Assembly (NCBI GenBank): GCA_027574665.1 | Contig: CM050653.1 | Location: 41,676,118 to 41,740,117, forward strand | From: Rhynochetos jubatus | Taxonomy: Eukaryota; Chordata; Aves; Eurypygiformes; Rhynochetidae | Length of the DNA: 64,000 nt | Direction: 5' to 3' | In this document: one piece after another, positions 27,567 through 39,487 of the stretch | How the letters are laid out: each line of letters opens with the position of its first letter | How positions within the stretch are numbered: the stretch's first letter is position 1 | Program-made: the position numbers and the translations under genes | Notes under the pieces: generated by a model | What the model saw: only the letters and a program-made list of their open reading frames with translations | Databases searched by the model: none | What the model was told of the DNA's origin: nothing

Positions 27567-30500
27567 TATAAAGCCTTTCTTCTCCAGAATGAGACATTAG
27601 TAAACAAGATGTCAGGTCAGTGATGAGGCATCATTGTTTACCAGGCCTACAAACATATCAGCTTTTGAACCTCAAGTTTTTACTATGGTTAAGAATTGTA
27701 ATGACAGTAATGAGGTTCAGCTGTGCTGGGGACTTCGACTCACAACCCTCCTCACACCATTCAGCTGTGCCTATTCGTATAGTATCTCTGCACCCAAGAC
27801 AGAATAAAGATTTAAGATCAGTTAAGGCTAAGCTAAAATTGGAATACTACTCTAGCACAGCAAAAGGCAGTTGTGCTAATGTGCTACACTACTTGCCTAA
27901 CAGCATCAAACTCAGAAGAAAATGAAGGTTTACACTAGTATCATGCAACAACGCCACTGTTCAGACTTCAACCACTCAGAACATAACTAAACCTTTAAAT
28001 ACTGTTAGGCATACCCTTCTCATGCACAAGCAGTTCACAGAATACCCATCACATTCTGAACAGCAAAACCAGAGATTAAAAATAAACAATTCTTCATAAT
28101 GTAAAATAATGTATTATTATTAGAACCCTGGAGAGAGAGAAACAGACTCTTGCCAAAAAACCACTTCTACGTGTAAGAAAACATACAAGCCACAACTTAC
28201 ATACAGACTTGCTCACATATCAAGAAAATAAAATGGCAAATAGGAAATCTGATACCTTACTTAGAACTACCTCTTGGTAATAGAGAGGTTAAAGGCACAT
28301 CATAGGCCAAAGACAAAGACAGCTTTCATCTCTACAAACAGGCGACCTGACAAGCAATGAATGCATGTATGCCTGTGTGTGTCTGTGCACGTGCAAGAGA
28401 AACATTCAGCGCCTTGTAGGAAACAAGAATTAAAGGATGTAAATTATTTGTTTACAAAACATGTAAATTGATACTCTATGTCCTGGTCATTTCCTACACA
28501 CAGAAATACACACCAATTTCCAAGTACAAGCTGGGGAAAAACTCATAAGCAACTTCAAATTATTATAAATACGTTCTGAATATATGAAATGCAGAGGATG
28601 CATTCTCAGTAACAACCGCCAAGTCATTTTATGACTCTCTTCTCCCTGATCTATTTATCTCTAGCGAAGTTGTGCTTGTGGATCTTGTTCAAAGAAAGAA
28701 GATTTTAAAGTAAATGCAGACATTGTTTTTCCTATCAGTCATGATCCTAGGGATCAAAGATCCTTTGTACAGAGAATTTCCACCTCTTCTCCAAGATGCA
28801 TTCCTTAGAATATAAATATCTAGGATGAGACAAGCTGTAGATGGTTTTCTCTCAATAAGTACCAAAGCACAGAGAAGACTTTTTAGACACAAACCCACAG
28901 AACTGGTAGGAGATCAATGACAAAGCAGTACGGTGGGTGAATTTCTGTATCACTAACCCTGAGGCCATTTGGCCTACGTCTCGGACAAAGTGACTATGTC
29001 AAGGCAAAGTGACTGCTCTGCCTTGAGACCCTAAAAGTTCTGTTAAACTTTAAAATGTAGTCCCGCAGAAGAGTGAAAAATCTCTTAAACTTACTTTGGA
29101 AAAACTGTAAATGGGTTGTGAAGACTACTAGTATGATTCCAGAGTACAATATTAAGCTTCCAAAACTATCTGATTAGAAACAGGACCTCTAAACATGTCT
29201 ATCTTGATGGAAAAAGTAGTATAACATTTATTTTTGCAGGTATTTGACCTGGACAGCAACACATGGCACAGACCGAAGTTTCAAGATCATATTCAATTAC
29301 TGTGTAGGACTAAGGAAGAACAGATCTTTCTTGCTTGGACTGCATTCTCCTTAAAAAAAGCAAGCCCTCCTGGAGTAATTAATTTAACATGGTCTTTAAA
29401 CAATGCATTTTGCCTAAGCCATTACTGTATGTCTACTTTTCTGCATCTGCGAGAGTAATAATGATTTCATTCAAGTATCCATTTCAACTCATCTGGTCCC
29501 AGATTTCATTGCAGCAGACCCACTCTGCAAGCTCAACATACCATATCCAGGGATATGCTATCCAGATAGGAACTTCAGCTCAAAACCAGAACCAACAGCA
29601 TAATGCTGTTCTCCGGAGTCTGAAAAAAAATTAGATGAAGACACACAGCCCAGTTTCGTGATTCGTGCTTCACTCCGAATGGAGAGGCCACAGGGTACAT
29701 TACTGGTCTTTAAAGGTACAAAGTGGTCAACTACCAAACTGGCTTAGAGTGACAAGAAGGCAGGGCGAGAGAGAAAAACAGAAGGTAAATTTAGGGGTCA
29801 AGTTTTCGTTCTGCTGACTTTTTCCTCTATTGGGCAATGCTGAGAGGTGCAAAAAGCTTTGTATCATCCAGGACAGGTTTACTCAGTAAATCAGCATCAG
29901 TTTGAGTAAGTTAGCTGCTCACAGTAAAAAGCATTGCTCTGAGATCTCAGTGAATCAATAAGTTCAGGTGGATGGTTGCTTTGCTTTTTGGTTTTGGACA
30001 CAGATGAGCACCTCCCCTCTTAGCAGCTGACGTGAGGATCAAACTGAACACATCACCAGAGTCATTCTCTGTATTCAGTCAAGAGAGCAGGGAAAGAATA
30101 AAAGATGATGAAGGTATCTTCTGATGTGAAATGGGGAAGGAATAACAGGAATTAATGGATATCTTTTTGATTCACAGATTTTTTTTATGCAAGAAAGGCT
30201 GTCCCAAAGGCTTCAAAAAGGATGTGTTGTTTTGATTTTGCAACAACAGTTCTTTTTCTTCATAGTGATTTTCATCTTCAGTTAACATTCATCTGAGCTG
30301 AAACAAGTTCTTGACAGCATTCATCCCGCTGTGTCCGTGGTTATTTCAAATCCAGGAACTTCATTACCACGTACATTTTCCATTTCTGGACAGAGCTAAG
30401 GCTGCAGAGGCGGGGGCAGAAAACCCAGGAAGAAGTGAAAGTGAACACGCTTCTACTTCACAACTCTATCAGCCTTATCTGGGAAAACATTCAAACAGCA

Positions 30501-33500
30501 GCAGCCAAAGGCAGAAAACAAAGTTGCAATTTGTATTTGAACTAAAAGAAAGACTATGAAGACGAACCTGTTTTTGGAACTTCCCTAGATACATGTCAGA
30601 CAGAGCTTGTTCCTCCGTCACACGGATTTAGAAAGAGGATGCCAAATGGGTTGCACTGCTCCAGCCTCAGGTAGCTGAAAAGACACAGCTTCGTTCTTCA
30701 TCTCCCTGCAAGTCCACCAGTAACAGCAAGGGAGGATATTTGCACTTCAACTCTTGCTCATTTTGAGAGCACAGCCTTGCTGAACAAAAATTTCATTACG
30801 ATAAATGTTACAGATAGGCAGTGGCCCCAAAATCATGAGTGAGGCAACAAAGGTGGGGAAAAAAAAAAGAGCTCAACTCCATAGAAGCAAGACTTCTCAC
30901 ACCATCTTCATTTCTTTCCATGGATAATAGAATTCAAAGCCACTTTCCTCCCAAGAATAACTTACAGTTTTGCCCAAAGCTCTGAAGTATACCCCTTCAC
31001 AGACCAGAAACCTCATGCCAAGCTCCACAGCAAAGAGCTTGGCAAGGGGAGTGAAGAGGAGGGCAAGGACATTTGCTTTCATCTTTGGCATATCTCAGCC
31101 CACTTTCCTAGAGGTCTGTAAGAGCAAAAAGGTGGCCCAAACTCCAACAAGCAGCAGAATTAAGACAACAGTCTGCTTGTGAGACAAAAGCTGCCCTGTG
31201 ATGTAACTAGGAATGAGACACAGCTACAGTACTGCAAGTCCAAAACCTAAGTGTCTGTAATAATTCAGAAGCACAAAGGCTGTCTTGAGCAGACAGCAGC
31301 TCAGCACAGAGCAAGCATGGTTACTGCTGTCTAAAGTTCCACCTTACCTTAACTGAACAGGCTGAAGCAGCATTTTAGGCAGAAGACCTTGACATGGTCA
31401 CACACATGGCTCACAGAACATTTACTCATGAAAAGTGAGCTTATGAATAGGATATTTGATAAGAAGAGTTTTTCTTCAACCAATATTCTGGTTTTCTTCT
31501 CCCAAAATACACTATAGTATATAAAAAAAAATGCTATAGTGCTATAGCATTAGCCACACGAAGACAAATGCACACTAACACTGTGTAGCAACAGCAGCAC
31601 TAATGAAGAAGATACCTAGTAGAAAAAGAAGTCACTGATGGTAGGAAAGTTACTGAGCATTAAAAGAATAGCCAATATAAAACTAAATTGGTTCTCTATC
31701 TTATTTCTGTTGGGGAAAAAAAATACAAATCAAAAGCTGGATTCATTTTTCACTGGATCATTATTATGCTCCTCTGGAAATTGTCTGCAGTGACTTTCAT
31801 TCCAGGAAATAATATAAATCTAGTATTAGAGCTGAACTCAGGAGTCACACGCACTTTAAAAGCACAAATTTAATTGGGTTCTGGGATCAAAAAGTTATAT
31901 CCGGGTTGTATTTGCCATTCTTTCAGCCTCCAATTGTCCTTTCCAAATCAGAATTGCTAATGGAAACTTTTACAAGTCTATAATAGTGAAAACTCTCACA
32001 TACAGATAATGAGCTGGATTGTGTCTGGCTCTGTGAAGGTGTGCAAAGGGGAGATCATCACAAAGAGCCCACAATACACAATATATTTTCTGCAGGGCCA
32101 GCCAGGATTCACAGCCTTCCAATTTATGGTGCGTAGGCCAGTGCTAGACTCTCAAAAGCACTTGAGGACGGTTACGGCTTGTTACTCCTGTAGCAATCAA
32201 CTTGCCTTTACGCAAGGGAGAAGGACAGGCATGCTGCACCTTCTCAAAAGGGGCAATAACAGCCAGTCTTTTACAGAGCCACTGAAAGTTTTCCTTCTGC
32301 TCAACTCCTAGCGGTCACCAGATCTTTCAAATTGTAGTAATCTCACTCCTACTTTTAAGAACCCTGAAAATTCTTATCTTTGAGTTGTGGCCAAGCCAGG
32401 GATGCTCATGTCAGTTTTGAAGAAAAAGCAGATTGAAACTCAGCACTTTTTTTATGTGCTGCTCCTGGAGAACAGCCCTCCTCAGCTCTGATTGCACCCT
32501 ACAGAGCACTCAAAACCACATCCCTTTCTGTGCCAAGAGGATGATAAGCTAAGCCTAGCTGTTTCTCAGAGAGGATGCTAGAATGTGGAATTGGACTTGC
32601 AGTAGCTGGCTGACAATAATAGTTTTAGAAGAAACACATGTTCCAGTGACAGTAGCAAGTTTAAGCTCTGGGTCATATTAGTGACACACTACAGTGCTGA
32701 TAACATAATGCCAAACTGCAGCTACAAGACCAATAGTTTACATAATATATGTTCTTTCTCTGCTATACAATAGGCACTTAACTGTTATTCCCTCAGGAAC
32801 GAGAAATGGAAAAAAAAAAATCTCCTGTCTTTGCTATCAGAATCGGTCACCAGTTTCAAGACAACCAGGAAGTCACATTATCAGGGCAGTTTGTTGGTGT
32901 TTGCTTTGGGAGTTTATATTTACAGTTCTAATTATCTTCTAATACAGTAAAATCTAATTTCATTTAAGATGCATATTATTTGTCATACAAACATCATTCT
33001 GAAACACTTGAAGTTGGATACAGTCACTTGACAAAAATATGAAGAAAAGGAATAATCATACAGAGGAAAAAAACCCAACCAAGCAAGAAAGAACTCCTGC
33101 AAAAAAGCGTCCTAACATCGAGAAGTGACTCAGATGGAACTACAGATTTTGCACCCATCTCGACAAGAGAGTGCTAAGGAATATCATTTACCTTGGTTGT
33201 GGAACAATACCTCAATATTTTTCTTTTCTGTTAACATGTACTGATAAATACAAGTCCAGAACAAATCCATCAGCTGCAGGGAGTGCCTGTACTTTCAACA
33301 TCCTTCACCAGCAAAGAATGTTTTCCATTCTGCTCAGGAAGTGCACCCCTTTATAAACATGCGAATCAAAGTCCTCTATTCTTTAACAAAACATGTCTCA
33401 AATTAAAGCATTAAATCTTTCCGTAATCAAAGGAGCAGCAAAGGTTGAACATCTGAGCAGAATCATTCTGCTATTCAGATTTATCAGTATTATTACTAGA

Positions 33501-34026
33501 ATAGTGAGTAGTGACATAAAATGGACCGAGAGCCCCTTTGAGCAAAGCCCTGTGCAGAACACAGGGGGCACAATGGGAAGCCAGTGAGTTACTACACCCT
33601 GGGACACTACCCCATCTTACCCGATACGTGCGTGCTCCTGATCTATTACAATTTCAAAGTTAGCGTAAACCATTTTTCGTGGCAGCGCTTCAGGATAGTC
33701 TAATTTAACCTGCTTTAATTTACATCCGCCACGAAATGAAAGCATTTGTTCAAATCTCAGCTGAGACTCAGAACTTCCAGCAGCGCAGAGGCGAGTCCTT
33801 GAAACGCACATCCTTGCTTGCAACTGTGCGAGCACGGCCTAAGAAAGTCCTCAACTGACTGAGCTGACAAGCAAAATGGCAACATGGATAAAGGGTGCGT
33901 GCCAGGAGAATGGGAGAGCTGAGTCAAACGGATGAAACGAGTTGTCGCGAGTTGAACAGCACACTAACGGCAGAGCCTAGAAAAGAATGGATCTCCTTCC
34001 AGACTACCCACCGTGTCAAGGTACCC
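27567..34026. other. Intron stretch, no gene recognised
   Basis: Unique sequence with a small hairpin at 31530-31551 and A-runs near 30858 and 32813. A piece at 32009-32110 (GAGCTGGATTGTGTCTGGC) may be another old sauropsid repeat, unproven. Confidence 0.4.
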
Positions 34027-34131
34027 AAAGCTACCAGTTTATCTCACCACAACTTTGCAAACAACTTCTGTGACCCATACATATCAAACACTTCTACGAG
34101 GGCAGGACTCCCAACACACTTTGTCAGAACA
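34027..34131 (+). repeat. Diverged direct repeat, copy A (family unknown)
   Basis: These 105 bp align without gaps to 34677-34781, exactly 650 bp away. By hand count there are 24 mismatches, eight of them in one 10-bp block; of the other 16, 14 are transitions. The core AACTTTGCAA is identical in both. The flanks do not align, so this is not a simple 650-bp tandem duplication. It may be two insertions of one unrecognised repeat. Confidence 0.8.
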
Positions 34132-34676
34132 ACATGGCAAAACCCCACATTTTTCCTTAGACAGTGCTCAAATCCAAAATTCTTAAGATTTAAAGTGTTG
34201 TGCTTTCCCCATGCAGCTATCCAAGCAGACCCATCTTTACAGCTCCAATCAATCTTCAGGCTTTACTACCATTCACCCAGCCAAAAGTTGTTCTTGTCTA
34301 CAATCACCACCACCCCCTAATTTTCAATTATCCCTGCCCTCCCCTTCCACCAAACATTCAGCCAGCACCATCAAGAATGATGGTGTCACAGACCGCAAGA
34401 CTGGCTGGGAGGAAAATCCTCTTTGCAACAAGAACATTGCTCAGGGTAAGATGCAAGGTGTCCATCTCTGGGCTCTGTCTCGCTGCGTCAAGCCTCGAGT
34501 GATGAGCAAATAGGCATCAGCCTCCCAACGCACAAAGATGAGTACTAGCACTGCATCTGTGTAACACAGGTAGAGCTACAAATCCATTCGACTTCTAAAG
34601 TAAAACTGCTCGTGTTGGTTTCGGTAACCATGCGGTATTGCCATCACAACAGTGACAACAACATGCAACTGCTATC

Positions 34677-34781
34677 AAGGCCACCAATCTGTCTCGCCAT
34701 AACTTTGCAAAGAACTTCTGCGACCAATACACATCAAACATTCCTATGAGGGCAGGATTCCAGTACTGGTTTATCAGAACA
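34677..34781 (+). repeat. Diverged direct repeat, copy B (family unknown)
   Basis: This is the partner of 34027-34131. It keeps two CpGs (CGCC, CGACC) where copy A has CACC and TGACC, while copy A keeps one (ACGAG) where this copy has ATGAG; both fit methylated-CpG decay from a common ancestor. No matching terminal repeats or flanking duplications were seen. Confidence 0.8.
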
Positions 34782-35213
34782 GCTGTCTACACTAAGCTGT
34801 CGTGCCTATGGTTACAAGAATGTGCCATGGCTAATCTGGATCTGGGTGGGATTAACTCCCTACAGCTGCTGGTGCTGAGATTTCTGGCTCTATTTAATTT
34901 GGCAAAGAACCACACAGGAAGCTGAAAAACTCAGTCACTATAGTGAAGCTTCTGACATTTTTGGCCCTGGAACCAGGAGAACCCAAACACAACTCCTGCC
35001 AGAAATTAGTAAACTATTCAATTTACACAAAGAGACATGTAAACTCAGGTTGTAGTTTTATTACCAATTTAAACTGCCCAAAGTGCAAGTCATCTCTAAC
35101 AGTGCAGTCCTGCCCTGGCCACCTCCCTTGGCTGGGAACACCCCACTCCCTCTTGGGTGACAACTCTACTGCCTGTTTTGCCATGTGCTGAGCTGGCTCA
35201 GGGAACCCAAGGA

Positions 35214-35408
35214 CCAAAAAAAAACCCAACAAAACCAAAAAACCCTAAAACAACCAAACCTTCACCAAAAAAACCCCCACACCACAAAAAAAACCAAAGC
35301 AAAACCAAAAACCTCTAAACACGTACACACGCAAAAAAAACCCAAAAAACCCCCCAAACAAGAAAACCCCACACACAGTAAAAACCCCACAACACCCACA
35401 CCAAACCA
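35214..35408 (+). repeat. A/C-rich low-complexity tract
   Basis: About 195 bp of A-runs alternating with short C-runs (patterns like CCAAAAAACCC, AAAAAACCCCC). There is no fixed unit. It is the longest low-complexity block in the intron, and open frames across it are composition artefacts rich in Lys, Pro, Thr and Asn. Confidence 0.93.
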
Positions 35409-37628
35409 GCATGCCTTAGCTTTCAGCCAGATCCGCTCCCTAGCTGATTCACCTGGTAGCCACGCAAAAGCAAGCGCCTGCACCAGGGAAGGAGCAGCTG
35501 CCAGCAAGGACAGAATTACCTCCAGCATTAGGACTGAATTAAATAACCATGAAACAGCAGCGTGGTAGGACTGCGCTCGCTTTCTGCAGAGCTCAGTGGT
35601 GTTGCAGCGAAGGAACGGAACAGGTCTGTGTCTGCAGCACTGCGTACGTAGCTCACGATCCTGCCACAACTCTGGACAGCCACTTCTTAAGATGATTTAA
35701 GTATCTATAAACATTGCCTGTTCAAGATTAAACAAATTAGTTGGTCTGACAGTGCACATTTACTAATTACTTCACCAACCTTTGGATAGTTTATCTAAGC
35801 CATTAAGCCTGCCTCAGCTTTTTTAATGGCGCACATACTTTAGTAGTGACATGCTGTTCAGATCCTGGCCTAATTTCACGACAACAAATGAAACCTTCTC
35901 AACCTGCCATCTTCATTGCTGGTGGGGGGAGAAAAGGACTACCTGGCACCCACTGGTCTCAGCCTCTGGAGGAAGTCAAAGGTCTATGTACATGTGGAAT
36001 ACCTTATTCTCCACAAGACCTCATCTTTCCATATGACCATTAAATCAGATTGTGAAGGAGGGATGGGAAACCTGCACTGACCATTGCCTGTTTGGGAAGC
36101 TTAGGTTGCTGAGATGCCTACCCAGGTCATATCTGCAGCCAAGTAGTGGTAAAAGGCACCTCCTGCAGAGCCCATCAAAGCCACCCCACCCCTGACAGGG
36201 TTGCTGCACCGAGATCTGAAGCTCTGCCTTCCTTCTAGAGGGAGGCAGGGATTCCCCACACTGTACAATGTGCTCAACGATCAAATCCAGGAATCAAGCT
36301 CAGATATCTCACCCATGAGATCACTAAGGTTGGCAGAAATGTCGATTTTAATCAAAATCAAATAAAAAGTGAGCCGATGAACATTCAGAGACCTGGACAA
36401 GCAAAATATGTACAGGTTCACTTTAAAAGATAACAATAACGAAAGTCTCATAGCCACAGCTGTACTAAAATACTTTTGACACTGGCCAAGTTGGCCATCA
36501 GACTTGACATATTCCCACTGGCACCGGGCTGCAAATTGCATCCCATTATAGAGTAATGCCTAAGAGGATTTGCCCATAGAGAGAGCTGACAGGACTGCAC
36601 CAACCTTTCCCCAAGTGTTTATCCCAACGGAAGAAAGCCTTAATTTGCAGCTAGTGCTCCACAGTATTTTCGCCATTAGAGGCTGGCAAGGGGGAACACT
36701 CCAGAAAACAAAAACACTAAATCTGTGCAACCAGGACCAACTATCCCTGTGCAGTCCTGCAAAGTTTTTCTACTGATACAGTCATTTCTATCACCAGGAC
36801 CTTTGATGCAGTGTCCTCACCAAAAAGGGGTCAAGTCTATAGACTTGTATATTCTCAAACATTTAGTGAATCTAGTATTCCTCCATTTACAGCTTTGATT
36901 TCTTGGGCCAGTTCTTCCCCAGGAAGTCAAAAAAAAAGTGTCTCAGAGAGATGCCTAGAAATGTTTCCCGCACATCCCCTTCAAATCTTCCACGATAAAG
37001 AGTCATATCTAATGCCTTCTATTAACTAAGGACTTTCTAGAATCAAAATCAGAGGCAATCTGTAAGATACCGCAAGTGAGCACTACTGAAGTACATTTTA
37101 GGAGTAAACAGAGGTTTAAGTCTTCAGATGACAAAGGTGCAGTGTCCACAGTTAAACACTGCAACGCACTTTTTCATATCTCCCAAGCAGCACTTTTCCT
37201 CCTTTACCCCTCCTGGTCACCTGAAGCATCCTTCGGCATGCAAGACAATTTTCCTCCTCCTTTGCAGCCAATGGATTCCACTAAGTAAAAATAACTGAAA
37301 AAGTAGAAGACTAGAGTACAAAAAGAGCCACAAGAAGATGTAGTAGCAACCCAGACTCACCTTCAAAACTGGCCTTTTCACTTTAGTTAATGAGTATCAT
37401 CCTTGTTATAGAAACAGGGACAATTATGTTCTCCAATCTTTAAGGAGGGTGGCTGAAAATCATTAGCAACACCTGCATCTGCAAATCATTTTGTAATGCT
37501 CTGAATGAAAGATGATAATAAATTGCACTGACATTTATGGAACATTTGCAGTTTCATCATTCAGGAGAACACAGGGATTCTGGAGGAGAAGCACGACAGA
37601 AAATCATATATGATAAGAAATAATATGT

Positions 37629-37672
37629 GTAGTTTGCATTTATATAGCTCCCACCACCTGAGAATATTAAAA
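37629..37672. mobile_element. Possible start of an ancient sauropsid repeat
   Basis: TTTGCATTTATATAGCTCCC followed by CCTGAGAATATTAAA resembles the opening 'cattttatatagcgcctttcatcctgaggatctcaaag' seen in many sauropsid repeats. The match stops at a 14-15 base A-run near 37670. Tentative. Confidence 0.3.
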
Positions 37673-38631
37673 AAAAAAAAAAGGATAACATCAACTCCAT
37701 CTCTGAACATCTCTCAGAAGATTCTGTAGGCTTCTTACCAATCTCAGATCAGAAAAGGAAGACACGAAATAGTGACTTTTGCTTCAGTTTATACAGCAGA
37801 TTAAAAAGAAGAAGAAGAAAACAGGAATTCCTTGCTCTACCTACCCATGGCTTCTTAAGTACTGAAGTGCCAACATCAGAAAAAGGAAAAAAAACCCCTC
37901 TAAAACATAATGAAGTGGCACAGAAATATTTATCAACATTGCAATCTGGGCTAGAGTTTAGCCTTTTAGCAATATACTCTGAACCGAGAGATGAAGTTGC
38001 ATGGCATGTATGTAATTTATTCCTAAAGCAAATTCTACTGTAACTTAATTAACATACAAATACAATTTTTCTTCCATTCAATAACAAAAGGAAAACTCTA
38101 TTCTATTTCCTAATGAACTACAGTTAGAATTTCCTTTGTTTCAGCTCTCCAAGAATGGAAGTGTTACTAGTTTATTTCTTGACTTTTGCTTTTAACCTTA
38201 TTTGTTGCAGAAATTTCAGGGAGTACAAACAAGCATAAACTGGAAAAAAAAAAAAACCTTCCTAAAGCCATTTGGACTTAATTGTTTTCAATACAGCAGT
38301 TGATATTTCAGCATTATCATGCTGTCTAGCCCCCTTCTAATGCTCCCCAAGACTCAGAACATGGTTAGCTGGGGAGCAAAGAAGAAAGCAGGTGGCTTAT
38401 GCATAATTATCACTTTTTGCAGTACTTCTCTACACACATCTCCACCAGCACACTGTTCTAAATTTAATGGGATTCTGAATACTCTGAACATAAAGAGAAG
38501 TATTTACACAGAGCAGCATTTTCTGACTTGGTTGATTTACTGTTGGTAGAAAGAACTCATTAGCTGTCAGGCCAGTTGTTGAAAAGACCATAATGCCAAT
38601 GCACAAAGTTGACATAATGAAAATAAAGGAA

Positions 38632-38690
38632 AGAATCTGGGCCAAATTCAGAGGCAATCTGTAAGGTAATGTAATTTATACCCACTTATG
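38632..38690. repeat. Fragment sharing a 17-base word with 37053
   Basis: CAGAGGCAATCTGTAAG occurs here and at 37050-37066, with partly similar flanks. The preceding GGGCCAAATTCAG is typical of old sauropsid repeats that open 'ggccaaattc'; a third such opening, GGCCAAATTCTGCC, lies near 43004. These may be relics of one family, but each is too short to name. Confidence 0.3.
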
Positions 38691-39144
38691 CTCACTCAGA
38701 TTCCCTTAGAACTTGTTCTACCCAATCTATTGATGCATGAGGGACTTTAAATTTAGGTAATTTATATGCCAAAGAGTCAGAAACACTATAAGGCCCAAAA
38801 GTCGAGGGCACTTAAAAGTCATGCTTTCCTACATATTGTTCTCTTCATTAATCTGTCCTGAATCCTCCCTCCTTTTACTGTTTCAGCCTGTGACTTATGC
38901 CGTCAAGAATCCCTGAGATGCAATGGGCCAAGTGAGAAGCAGGGTGGAGGTAAGTGAGCATGACTCAGAGGAAATCTAAGCTGATGTAACACAGAAGCTA
39001 GCGAAGCCAGGTGTGTCTCACAGGCACATCTACTCTCCCCATCACGTAGATTTGATTTGAGATTTGGCTCTGCATGTCCTCCATTACCACCAGCTATTCA
39101 ATTTGTTCCTCAAACAATACAAGCAGCCACAGCTAACAGGCTCA

Positions 39145-39487
39145 TTTTAGGGTCAGAAGGAACATTAGAACATTCCAGTTTGACCTTCTGCCTAACAGAA
39201 GCCATCAAATATCACTCAGTAACCCCTGGATTGAACACAGCAAGTTCAGGATGAAGGAAAGACACCCAGTGTTGATTTGCACACTTCAAGTGGTAGAGGA
39301 ATCAGCTGTATCCCTCGGCAATCTGTTCTAGCGGCAAGCCATCACCTTTCAAAACATGCACTGTCCCATCTCTTGAATTGCACCCGCTTCAACTTTCAGC
39401 CATTGGCTCTTTCTTTGCCCTACCAGCCTGGATAAGTTAATTTCTGTATGTCTTATAGAGGTTATATCAGATTGCCTTTCAGCCTTC
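39145..39487 (-). mobile_element. Ancient CR1-family LINE fragment
   Basis: Read on the plus strand this is the reverse complement of an old sauropsid CR1 3' region. Recognisable blocks in order are GGGTCAGAAGGAAC, a TTGACCTTCTGCCTAACA block, CACCCAGTGTTGATTTG, ACTTCAAGTGGTAGAGGA, TCAGCCATTGG and a final block like 'acttatatactgtaatcaagtcacc'. I know the layout from turtle and crocodilian repeats. It is far more diverged than the other CR1 copies, so it probably predates modern birds. Its right edge is uncertain. Confidence 0.75.

Larger units (their letters stand above)
35409..39144. other. Intron stretch, no gene recognised
   Basis: Unique sequence with (AAG)4 near 37808, an A14-15 run near 37670 and an A12 run near 38250. 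The possible repeat relics at 37629 and 38632 are listed separately. Confidence 0.45.

Noticed and set aside
29240-29458. Kelch-like words (VFDLDSNTW) after an acceptor-like TTTTTGCAG
   Set aside because: The resemblance covers one short motif, no further Kelch blade follows, and the rest of the frame has no conserved pattern.
33895-34320. 141-codon plus-strand frame through repeat copy A
   Set aside because: It starts at an ATG but shows no domain, and the copy-B repeat is not part of a matching gene. Likely chance.
35185-35669. Frames of 127-135 codons across the A/C-rich tract on both strands
   Set aside because: They are low-complexity translations (Lys/Pro/Thr on one strand, Gly/Phe/Val on the other) of a simple repeat.
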